In this document: positions 56,086-64,000 of the stretch, one piece after another
Layout: the number at the start of each line of letters is the position of its first letter
Position numbering within the stretch: position 1 is the first letter of the stretch
Source: Pseudoneurospora amorphoporcata
Lineage: Eukaryota > Ascomycota > Sordariomycetes > Sordariales > Sordariaceae
Reading direction: 5' to 3'
Assembly (NCBI GenBank): GCA_033297205.1
Contig: MU859090.1
Location: 1 to 64,000, forward strand
Length of the DNA: 64,000 nt
Notes under the pieces: generated by a model
Databases searched by the model: none
Told to the model about the DNA's origin: nothing
Seen by the model: the letters and a program-made list of their open reading frames with translations, nothing else
Program-made: the position numbers and the translations under genes

Positions 56086-57975
56086 ATGTTCGAACAAGCC
56101 ACCCAGTTGCTCAAAGACATCGTCGGCAAGTATCCATGGGTCTCGGAAGTCGCCGCAATCCTCCCGCTCTCAGCCCTCATCGACTTCATTGATGTTCCCC
56201 AAAAACTTCACATCCACCAGCTTATGAGTGCCGTACCACTCTGGAGCTGGCCGGTCACCCCCTCGGGCAGCCAGCTTCTCCTCTTAGAAGAGGCACCAAA
56301 ACAACGAGAATGTGTTCTGGACCGCTTCGGTCGTTCCATTAGCCTCCATGGCCTTGATGGCCGCTATGGGGACGATTACCTGGTCGCGAATCCGGAGACC
56401 GTCCGCTTGGTCCTCGACTCTCTCCCTGTTACTGATATTCCAAACAACCACGATAACATGAAGGAGTCAAACTTGAGACTTCAGAACCTCGAGGTCGTTT
56501 TCGTCTCCCGGAACCACACTGGGGCATCTGGCTGGAGCCATGGAGACAACGCTGAGAACTCGAAGGAAAGGGGGGTGCCAGCTCAAGACGGTCCCAGCCG
56601 CTCTCGCTCGTGGACCTTGTCCTCATGGCTGTCAAGAACCTCGTCAGCTTCCATCTCCTACCAAGTCACCTCATTCCTCGGCTGGATCGCCTTCCTAGGC
56701 TGTCTCATCGCCGCTATCTTCTTCCGCCTCCACATCGCCACGGCCTTTTTCGCCCTCATGCCCACGACCGGCCTCGCCGTCACGCTGATGTACCCGGGCA
56801 GTCCGCGCCGGCTTCTCAACAGCCACAAGCCATCAGAGTACAACCGCATGGTCGTCGTGGCCGAGCACATGAATGCTACGGACTGGGTCGTTTTCTACGG
56901 CGAGAGCACGCTGGTCAACTCGTTGCTCAACACCCCGCTGGAGCCTGCAGGCCGCCAAGGTGCTTCTACCAAGAACAAGAAGCTTCCCCTCCTCCGAACG
57001 ATCCTCCGAGTTTTTGTCCTGGGACAGTGGGGCCTCGCCATTGCCGCTGCCGCCACCAAGGATTGGAACGCGTTTTTCATCAGCTTCTGGATCATCTTTT
57101 GCAACGTCACGCATGCGTACGTGATCCCGCCCAGGCACCAGGCCGGAGCGTGGGCGAGCGCCAAGCGCGGTGCGGACTTGCTGCTCAAGAGATATGCCAT
57201 GACGGTGAGCTCGAGAAGGGCGCTCTTGAGTACCCTTTTGGCGCTTAATCCTGACTCTTTTGGGGAGGTGAAGACGCAGAAGACAACGGTGGGGGGGACG
57301 ACGGGGAGGAATAAGAATGACAAGAAGAAGAAGAAGGAGGAGGAGGCTATAGTTCTTGTTCGATCGGTATCGGATGGTGAGGCATCTGGGTCAGGTTCGG
57401 CGTCGGAGGCTTCAAAGGGCACTACAGGTACTGTCGCTGTCAGCAGCAGCAGCGCTCCCGCGAGTGGTGACGATTCATCTACTGCTTCCATGTCCAGTCC
57501 AGTGCAGCGTCAACAGACAGCAGCCCAAACGGAAGTCACGGTCAAAAAAGGAGCAGAAAACACCAGCACCCAATCCCCCTTCCCCGACGGAACCACCAAG
57601 TTCCTCGACCCCATCCTCAAGCCCGGCAGAGCCCGTTCAGCCTGGGAACAAGCAACGCTCGAGGCGCTGAGGGAGATCACGCCTCAGCTCTTCCAATCTC
57701 CTCAGTTTCCTCCTGATCAACGCGAGATTCTCACCCGCGAGACAAAAGACAATCTTCGCCGCGTCGTCCAAGAAGAAAAACCATGGCAGAGCTCCAAGCG
57801 TCTGCCGGCTTTGAGCGAGGAGTGGAACGTAAGGTACAGAGAACAGTACGAGGGCCAGTTTTATTGGAAGAGGTTTATCGCCGAGGGGATATCTCTGGCG
57901 GCGAGCATTCGGGAGCAGGGCGGATTGGACAAGTCGGGGCGGAAGGTTGGGTTTGGGCCTAGGGCTGAGCCTTGA
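56086..57975 (+). CDS. Hypothetical fungal multipass membrane protein
   Basis: A single exon of 629 residues; ATG 56086 has the strong context AAACAATGT. The N-terminal 170 residues are soluble. Two hydrophobic blocks follow: about 193-240 (FLGWIAFLGCLIAAIFFRLH and IATAFFALMPTTGLAVTLMY, two helices) and about 300-350 (VFVLGQWGLAIAAAATKDW and FFISFWIIFCNVTHAYVIP, two helices), separated by a loop with FYGEST. The last 250 residues are a Lys-rich and Ser-rich disordered stretch and then a conserved-looking end (WEQATLEALREITPQLF, WNVRYREQYEGQFYWKRF). I know similar uncharacterised proteins only as fungal integral membrane proteins. It follows the HET-TPR gene by 460 bp on the same strand. Confidence 0.8.
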   Translation: MFEQATQLLKDIVGKYPWVSEVAAILPLSALIDFIDVPQKLHIHQLMSAVPLWSWPVTPSGSQLLLLEEAPKQRECVLDRFGRSISLHGLDGRYGDDYLVANPETVRLVLDSLPVTDIPNNHDNMKESNLRLQNLEVVFVSRNHTGASGWSHGDNAENSKERGVPAQDGPSRSRSWTLSSWLSRTSSASISYQVTSFLGWIAFLGCLIAAIFFRLHIATAFFALMPTTGLAVTLMYPGSPRRLLNSHKPSEYNRMVVVAEHMNATDWVVFYGESTLVNSLLNTPLEPAGRQGASTKNKKLPLLRTILRVFVLGQWGLAIAAAATKDWNAFFISFWIIFCNVTHAYVIPPRHQAGAWASAKRGADLLLKRYAMTVSSRRALLSTLLALNPDSFGEVKTQKTTVGGTTGRNKNDKKKKKEEEAIVLVRSVSDGEASGSGSASEASKGTTGTVAVSSSSAPASGDDSSTASMSSPVQRQQTAAQTEVTVKKGAENTSTQSPFPDGTTKFLDPILKPGRARSAWEQATLEALREITPQLFQSPQFPPDQREILTRETKDNLRRVVQEEKPWQSSKRLPALSEEWNVRYREQYEGQFYWKRFIAEGISLAASIREQGGLDKSGRKVGFGPRAEP

Positions 57976-58672
57976 GAAGCTGGGACATTGGGGGTTGTGA
58001 GGTGAGTCGACGGTTTGAACGTAGGTAGAGTGTGCTGGAAAAGGGGGACGGGGGAGATGACAGGAGGAAAGGGAGGGGGGAAGCCTGGCGGTTGGTGTGG
58101 GATTGAGATTAGGTAGGTAACTACCTCTATCTAGTACCTATATGTGTGCTGAACGATCCATGCTATATGTGTCATGAAAGACCACATAACAAACCATGTA
58201 CGAAGCCCTTCCTCCAACCCAACATGAATATTCGTTTCTGAAGTTCCGACGGTATCTTATAATACATGCCCTATTCCTTGACGCCCGCTTCTGAACAACT
58301 CCAGTCGAGACTTTGCCGAACTGCCATCGTGTTACATGTACCTCTACCGAGTTGTACAATCCCGGAGCCTTTGAAGCAATGTGCTTGAACGAAGCAATAA
58401 GAAGCAAAGATCCACTTAGTCATTCCCAAACCTGTGAAGACGCCCAGGGGCATCCAAATAACCTCCAATGTTGGCTAACTATAAATTGACCAGCTGTTTA
58501 CCTTATAGAGGCAAGCTCAAAAATGCCAGTAAACTTCCACACATCAGAACAACTTTATGTGCTCCAGTTTTTAACAGCTTGTTTTACAGTTCCTTCAAGC
58601 CATCACGTCGTAACATGTCCCACCAGACTCCATCATATGTAGGTATTCTTCCGGTCGCCAAATGTATACCAT
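57976..58672. other. Intergenic region
   Basis: 3' flank of the membrane protein gene. GGTAGGTAACTACC-like short palindromic sequence occurs near 58111. No gene is seen. Confidence 0.45.
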
Positions 58673-59307
58673 AGCGGAAAAATACGAACAGCATCTGGCC
58701 TAGAGGAGGCCGTCTGACCTAGATGGATTGGTTAGCCCAGATGAATCGTCTGGTTCAGACGGTTAAGGAGGCCCTCTGATTGGCCAAACGGATTGGCCCC
58801 TATAGACCGCGCTGAAATCTTTTGAATTTAATACGCTAAATTCATTCCCTACCAAAACTCAGCTGCCCCTTCCCTTATAAAGGGAAAGAACGAAGCCTGT
58901 TTCCAATCAATTGGGCCAGTGGCTTAATGGTTTTCATCGTCGCTTTTATTCTTGTGATCGCCAGTTCGATTCTAATTAGTAATAAGTTTTTTTTGTACGA
59001 AAAGTTTCGCGCGGTTGTGAATGCCCTCGTTCCTCGTTCGGACTTCGAAGTCGAAGTCTTTCTTCGTTACCCTAAAGACTCTTATAATAACTACCTATAA
59101 AAGACCCCTAGAGTGGCCTTCAGAAGGTCCTTATAGGGAGGGGTCTTTGGCTTTTATTATTTTATACCAAAATCCGACCAATCAGAAGGCTTCCTCAACC
59201 GTCTAGCCCAGACGAAGCATCTGGTCCAGTATACCAGACTACTATAGGAACTGAGGCATGGGCAGATACCCCCCGTCTGCTCCAGACGCCTCCCTTATAT
59301 TTCCGCT
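58673..59307. mobile_element. 635-bp fold-back / non-autonomous DNA transposon-like element
   Basis: The ends are inverted: AGCGGAAAAATA at 58673 and the complement of AGCGGAAATATA ending at 59307. Inner arms 58747-58784 and 59177-59214 are inverted copies matching at 31 of 38 positions, the differences nearly all transitions. Between and beside them a CGTCTGG-N-CCAGACG-like palindromic module recurs at least six times, like the subterminal transposase-binding motifs of some DNA transposons. The middle has a TTCCCTT/AAGGGAA hairpin (58870-58886), a GACTTCGAAGTC palindrome (59041) and a tRNA-like pair of A and B boxes (58919-58930 and 58962-58973). No transposase is encoded and no clear target duplication is seen. 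Confidence 0.65.
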
Positions 59308-59353
59308 GCGGTAAGGTAGGTAAGGTACGTTACCTACCTATGCAGCTGACACT
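59308..59353. repeat. Short perfect inverted repeat
   Basis: AGGTAGGTAA at 59314-59323 pairs with TTACCTACCT at 59330-59339 across a 6-nt loop, directly beside the fold-back element and just downstream of the methyltransferase stop codon. TAGGTA/TACCTA palindromes are frequent in this window and may be a genome-wide simple motif. Confidence 0.5.
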
Positions 59354-60739
59354 TCACTCCACGCCCCTCTTCGGCCTCGCCGCATTGAAAAGCAGCATGC
59401 AGCCCACCACATGCGTCTCCACAAAATCGAAATTCTCCCTCAGTCCCTTCTCGAACTCCTCCCTCTCATCCGCCCAGTTGCCAAACACTCCAGTCGCATT
59501 GTACCACTTCATAACCGACCACGTCATGCCTCTTCTCCAGACCGACGTTCGCGAGTCACTTGTACGCCCATGCACAGCTCCCTTTCCCTTAATGTTGCTC
59601 ACTCCCGCTCCCGATCCCCCTCCCGATCCCGATCCCGATCCCGAGGCCGTGCCCGCACACGACGACGAACTCGGGCGAGACCAAGAGCCACCTGAAATGT
59701 ACTTCCGACCCAGGATCGTGCAACCAGCCAGGACACCGTCATCCGCTAGACACTCGGCTGCGAGTCTGAAGGCGCGGTTTTTGATTGCTTGGCCGTGGTG
59801 CACATGGCAACCCTGCGGCTCGGGACCAGGGCAGGGAAGGCAGTGGAGCAGGTTGAACATGCTGACGGATTTGAAAGAGTGTCTCGAGATGGAGGGTCCA
59901 CCCGGGGCAGAGAAACCGGAATCAGGACTGCTGCCACTGCCACTGCCACTGCCTTGGTCATCGGCAAAAAGCCTGCCGCCGCCGCCGCCGGGTCCGGGTA
60001 GCGTGAGTGACGCGTCCAACACATCGGCTTGGATGGTGGTGACGCTGATTGCCACGTTCGCTTTCGGTCCGGCTGGCTTGCCGAGGATGTCCATGTTTGT
60101 GTTCATGTTCGTGGCGGCGGGGGCACTTTTGCTATCTTTTCCGTTCTTGCCCTTCATGTTTCCGCTTTCGCCCTTGAATCTCGAGTGGTTAACTACCCCC
60201 ATGACCCTCATCCTGGCAGTCTCAAGCGCCTTGCCGTTCAAGTCCATCAACGTGATGTCAATCTTGGGCTGGACCAGTTTCCTATCCGGGTCCCTCTCCA
60301 GGGTCATGAAATCCTCGTCCTTAGCAAGTCTCTCGGCCAAAGCATCCCCCACAAAGAAGCCCGTGCCCACGCCAATGTCCAGGTGCTTCTCGGCTCGGAA
60401 GTTCTGGCGGAAAAAGGGCACGAGGATGGTGGAGGAGGGGCAGCGCCAGAGGTAGGTCATGCTGAAGCCGAGGACATATTTGTCGTACGTGGTTAGCATG
60501 AGGGGCTTGCTGTAGATGCTGGCGCCCGGTTTGGTTTTAATCTTGAGAGCCGAGGGGAGGGTGATGTTGGTCTTGCGGGTTATGGCCGCGGCTGTTGTTG
60601 TCGCCCTGGGACGAGGAGGAAGCGGCTTGGAGGTGTTGGGGGTGGATGCCGCCGGGGTTGGAGTACCAGCGTGTAGAGCTGGTGAGGCCACGGTGATGGC
60701 GGCGTCTGTGTAGCTGGTGTTCCCAGCTGACGCGGCCAT
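59354..60739 (-). CDS. Class I SAM-dependent methyltransferase with low-complexity insertions
   Basis: A single exon of 461 residues starting at ATG 60739. An Ala/Thr/Pro-rich N-terminus of about 70 residues precedes the core: YDKYVLGFSMTYLWRCPS, the SAM glycine loop HLDIGVGTGFFVGDAL near residue 120, an acidic strand end DITLMDLNGKALETA, then FKSVSMFNLLHCLPCP and LADDGVLAGCTILG. The fold is that of small class I methyltransferases of about 250 residues found in fungal and bacterial metabolite clusters. Here it is stretched by a Lys/Asn insertion (about 205-225), a Gly/Ser-rich insertion (about 255-285) and a Ser/Gly dipeptide tract near 370. The last domain ends with DFVETHVVGCMLLFNA. The substrate is unknown. 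It is not closely related to the LaeA-like pair at the left of the window. Confidence 0.85.
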   Translation of the reverse strand: MAASAGNTSYTDAAITVASPALHAGTPTPAASTPNTSKPLPPRPRATTTAAAITRKTNITLPSALKIKTKPGASIYSKPLMLTTYDKYVLGFSMTYLWRCPSSTILVPFFRQNFRAEKHLDIGVGTGFFVGDALAERLAKDEDFMTLERDPDRKLVQPKIDITLMDLNGKALETARMRVMGVVNHSRFKGESGNMKGKNGKDSKSAPAATNMNTNMDILGKPAGPKANVAISVTTIQADVLDASLTLPGPGGGGGRLFADDQGSGSGSGSSPDSGFSAPGGPSISRHSFKSVSMFNLLHCLPCPGPEPQGCHVHHGQAIKNRAFRLAAECLADDGVLAGCTILGRKYISGGSWSRPSSSSCAGTASGSGSGSGGGSGAGVSNIKGKGAVHGRTSDSRTSVWRRGMTWSVMKWYNATGVFGNWADEREEFEKGLRENFDFVETHVVGCMLLFNAARPKRGVE

Positions 60740-62819
60740 TTTGGAAGGACTGGCTGGGAGTATAGATCTCTGGCGAAATTTGTGTGCCTTCCAGTTTGGC
60801 GTGTGATGTGGAGTTGAGGTTCAGCTTACTTCGGCGGGATCAATGTTGAAGCTGCTTTTCCGAGTCAGAAGAGGGCTTTTGCGGCTGACAGATGACAGAA
60901 CACGGAAATAATACCTGAGGAGAATATGAGGCGACGAAACTGATGGAGAGATGCGGATATATAGACCGCCTCAGACTCGGTTGATGAAATCTCGAAGTCT
61001 GTGTTCCCGGCGAGTATCTCGGTTTCTTACTGCTGAAGTGGTATGATCTTCTCAAGTCCCAACCGAGGGGCTACCCTTCCGAGTCGGCACCGTGATAGCG
61101 CCACGAGTTTGCTTGGGCGCAAACTGTTTCGCTCTTTGATCGGCTTGCGCTTTCAACGTGTCGATAAGCGAATCTTGGCGGGTAACACGTAGAACCGGAT
61201 AAAAGGACGCGCGGAAATAAGGTAACTTGGCCTGTAAACCGGACTTAGTGGGGGCCAAAACGAGAACACGACCTCAAACGGGTAGTATTATAGGCTGCGG
61301 GTTACCAACAAGTATTTCTGAGTCTCAGCTCAGCACCGGTAAGAGGGAGTTGAATCGGACAAGAGCCGAGTGTTGTTGGCGGCGTCGTTGGTGCCTTGGT
61401 TGTTTGTACATGTATCAGTCTGCTGTCCACGTACTCGGGTTAGTCAGTTGGGTCTTGAGTATATGCGAGGGGGGAAGCATGAACTGAGTCTGGACGACGA
61501 GAATTTGACCGCTGGGTAAAACAAAGGGCTTGACTTGCTTTGGAGAAGAAGGCAAAACGGAAAATGTAGGTATGCCTCCTCGACACTCGCGAACCCTGGG
61601 GCAGTACGATGCTTCGAGATGCTTTTGATCGAGAGGAGTGACAGTGAGTTGTAAAGGAGTAAGTGAACGCGACACGATTGACAGACGCGAGGATCTTAAC
61701 GAGTGAGAGGGGGGAGATGCAAACTTGATCAAATTCATCTTACATGTAACCGGGGTCACTTGCTTGAACTTGACCGCCACAATCGGTTTCGTAACCGCAT
61801 TTTCTTTGATACCTCAACAAGGAAACATCCTTCGGCCGGGTACTTCTAGAACCAGTCATGAGGCTCACCCCGCATGTTTGATTTGATATTCCTTTCTCGG
61901 TCTAGTGCCGGCACTTGAACCGAGCTTCAGCTCCTGTGACCTGATTTCTCAAGAACCAAGTTTACGATAGTTCTTTCCCAGAATCGATGCTCTAACTCTG
62001 CTTACGGAGTTATTGCACCTTCCTTCGATCCAATGGCCCAATTAAACGAGGACGAGTCATGTGTCTACATCCCTGGTCCTCGTTGCTCGTGACAGCAGAA
62101 CTTCGAAGTCGAGTGTCAAGTTCAATAGTCTCACGAGTCAGCATAGTCATCAAGAGTGAAAGATCTTCAAGTTACCTCTTTCTAGAGGTAGGTACAAGAA
62201 TGATACAAGACAATAGACTTATGGAGGAATCGCTGTGTTGGAACGCCGAACCTGAGCGCCCGAAATCCAGATCCACTGCCTCACCACCTGATATGTAATG
62301 CGACTGATGACCAGTGCTCTCCTGCCACCTCCGAGTAGTTCGAATATCCTCTCCTTTTTATCGCCGCATTGATGTCGTAGCTTTTCGCAGTCTCCGAACC
62401 GAAGTTTACATGACGACGCAGCACCCGCTGCTTCTCCCATAGAGGTAGTATCCGCCAACAGAAAACCGAACCTGAAATCCAATGCGCCGGACACAAGACA
62501 ATGTCTTTTCCCAAATATTCCATCGCCCTCCATGGCAAAGTTCATGGTATGATCCCCCCTAAACGCCATATACCCAGGCCTACCACTCTTCCCAAAACGC
62601 CAAACATGTACATGAAAATTCCCTAGTACCTAGACGCCACGCTTAACCTCAAAGACGCCACCTATTGTCGTAGGATTGAAAAAAATGTATACTGACAACC
62701 CCTTTGCAACGCTTGTTTATGACTTGTTCTCTTCAAACTAAGTGGTCTCACGACACACTTGTAGCTTTCAAGAACAAGCCACAAGCGTTGCAAAGGGGCT
62801 GTCCATCCGGGGACCGTGC
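60740..62819. other. Long intergenic region
   Basis: No gene is supported over about 2.1 kb. A minus-strand frame at 61052-61258 has protein-like composition but no ATG, no upstream continuation and no known domain. The right end carries the long hairpin at 62699-62798, listed separately. Confidence 0.45.
62699..62798. repeat. Long hairpin just downstream of the last gene
   Basis: CCCCTTTGCAACGCTTGT (62699-62716) is perfectly repeated in inverted orientation at 62781-62798, and GACTTGTTC (62721-62729) nearly pairs with 62771-62780. The loop is about 40 nt. It lies 22 nt past the stop codon at 62820 and would form a stable hairpin in the 3' untranslated region of that minus-strand gene. It may affect 3'-end formation or message stability, or be a small fold-back insertion. 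Confidence 0.7.
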
Positions 62820-63809
62820 TTACTGCTGGTAAGGCGCATGATCGTAAGGGCCGGCCGGAGGAGGTTCAAATGCCGGGTAGCCGTACTGGTGCGGGCCCGC
62901 CTCGCCGTAGGGAGCCGCGCCGGGAGTATCGGGAGGAGCATATGCCGGGTATGGCATCTGCTGTTGGGGCGGCGGCGGGGCAGCGGCAGGCAGGGAACGG
63001 CGAGCCGTCATCCTGATTTGGGCACGCAGGCCCCATTGGAAGACCGCCAGGGCGACCGTCATCCTCGCCAGGGCATGGTCACCGTACGAGTTGATGTGGT
63101 GATCGTCGACCCACGCCGGGCCGTTGGCCGCCTGCATCGGGAAGGCGCTGACCGAGAACAAGCAGGACGGGCCCATCTGCCGGACGGCCAAGGCGATAAG
63201 CGGGCGGATGATGTCCGCTTGGCCCTCGGTCCTAATGTAGTAGTCGTAGTATGCGGCGACTAGAGATACGGAAGAATGAGTTAGTTCTTGTGCTGCGGGA
63301 GCGAGGTCGGGGATTATGCGTAGGTTGCTTACCCTGATCGTCTTGCGAAGCGGGAGGAGCCTCAGCTTTGGAGACATGTTCAGTTAGTTCTCATTTCTTA
63401 TGGCAGGAGGATGGAGCGTTTATTGCTCACCAGGGGCAAGAGCGCGGTTCTCGAAGCCGCCATAACCCCAGCCCTCATCGTGGCGCATGTCCGCTGTGGA
63501 AGCAAGCTGAGTAAGTTCTCATTCTTGACGAGGTGAGGAAGAGACATCTCTCATCACTTACCCACGACAGGGGCGCGGTTTCCAAGGTCCATGGGACCCA
63601 AGTCAGCGCGATGACCGGCATCTGTGGACGCAAGGCAAGACGAGTTAGTGCTTGTTATCGTTGAGTGAGGAGGATGGATCTTTCTGTTGCATACCATGGA
63701 CACCAGGGAAAGGCGCGCGGTTCTCAACGGCCGCGCGGTTCTCGGCGCGACGAAGATTGCGCCTGCGCCTGCGCTCGCGGTTGCGGTGACGGTTGCGGTT
63801 GTTGCGGTC
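62820..63809 (-). CDS. Hypothetical Pro/Arg-rich protein with repeated ENRA modules, at least 5 exons
   Basis: Exons on the minus strand: first coding-frame exon about 63808-63695, then 63621-63562, 63493-63431, 63365-63333 and 63259-62820. All four introns are phase 1 with good donors (GTATGC, GTAAGT, GTGAGC, GTAAGC). The frame reads RRAENRAAVENRAPFPGVH, then GNRAPVV, FENRALAP and EAPPASQDDQ, and the last exon encodes AAYYDYYIRTEGQADIIRPL and a domain ending in a Pro/Tyr/Gln-rich tail (PYQQ). The start is unclear. A canonical donor at 63906 suggests a 5' untranslated exon (63907 to the window edge) joined at the CAG before 63808, leaving no early in-frame ATG. Alternatively a short intron with a weak GTCTCA donor would join MAVN at about 63866. 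No known domain is recognised. Confidence 0.6.
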
Positions 63810-64000
63810 TGGTTGTCGTTGTTGTTAGCTTCCATTTTGTAGACACTGTTGAGACCGTTAACTGCCATGTTCTTCTCAAAGTTATATTGCAAAGAAAAGT
63901 ACTTACGGGACGAGTGCAGTTGTTGTTGAGGAGAGAGAGTGGTTGTGTGCGAGAAGAAGTTTTCTGAGAGAAAGACGACAGGAAATCCGAGGAACGATTT

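Noticed and set aside
61052..61258. Minus-strand frame with protein-like composition
   Set aside because: No ATG, preceded at once by a stop, and no family recognised; possibly a fragment of an old element but not supportable.
62742..63263. Plus-strand frame of 173 residues
   Set aside because: Antisense to the last exon of the five-exon gene at 62820-63809, whose intron phases and repeated modules are consistent.
1..64000. CRISPR arrays, bacterial operons or ribosome binding sites
   Set aside because: None seen; the gene structure is eukaryotic with spliceosomal introns throughout.

Overview
The window looks like nuclear DNA of a filamentous ascomycete, most likely a sordariomycete of the Neurospora/Sordaria type. 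The introns are short (about 50-130 nt) with GTANGT-type donors and CTRAC-like branch points. Most long genes have only a few introns, intergenic spaces are 0.5-3 kb, and the families present (LaeA-like methyltransferases, HET domain, WSC/LysM proteins, ankyrin-CorA proteins, fungal nitrate reductase) are typical of these fungi. Exon joins were built by hand from splice signals and reading frame. Where all exon lengths sum to a multiple of three and the protein matches its family, confidence is high.

Layout. 1.6-6.7 kb: two tandem LaeA-like SAM methyltransferase genes on the minus strand, one with a 13-nt microexon. 7.2-10.8 kb: an assimilatory-type nitrate reductase paralogue with an unusual N-terminal extension. 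11.9-15.8 kb: an ankyrin plus CorA-like membrane protein. 16.1-16.4 kb: a tRNA-like sequence followed by a run of 58 T. 16.7-17.8 kb: a conserved hypothetical protein. 18.8-20.8 kb: a membrane-anchored aspartic-protease fold that seems to lack its catalytic aspartates. 21.9-23.8 kb: a GH47 alpha-mannosidase. 25.4 kb: a small membrane protein with a possible N-myristoylation site. 26.5-36.2 kb: VPS13, a bulk lipid-transfer protein. 38.0-39.3 kb: a DUF3429/TMEM69-type mitochondrial membrane protein. 39.8-40.5 kb: a broken LysM-WSC secreted protein gene. 43.7 kb: a hypothetical protein.

The right third is the accessory part. A 2.23-kb pogo-like DNA transposon (45.7-48.0 kb) has its TA duplication, its terminal repeats and all catalytic residues, but carries one in-frame stop. 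It sits inside one copy of a diverged repeat whose second copy, 0.85 kb further on, preserves the empty site. Next come a 2145-residue HET-TPR gene (49.1-55.6 kb) with several in-frame tandem duplications and, 460 bp downstream, a multipass membrane protein gene. A 635-bp fold-back element (58.7-59.3 kb), a class I methyltransferase and a five-exon proline-rich protein gene close the window.

Most genes here are unrelated housekeeping or metabolic genes on both strands and do not form a pathway. The most promising candidate for an undescribed system is the HET-TPR gene and its membrane-protein neighbour, which could be an allorecognition or cell-death module. This is an inference from domain architecture, repeat dynamics and context only.
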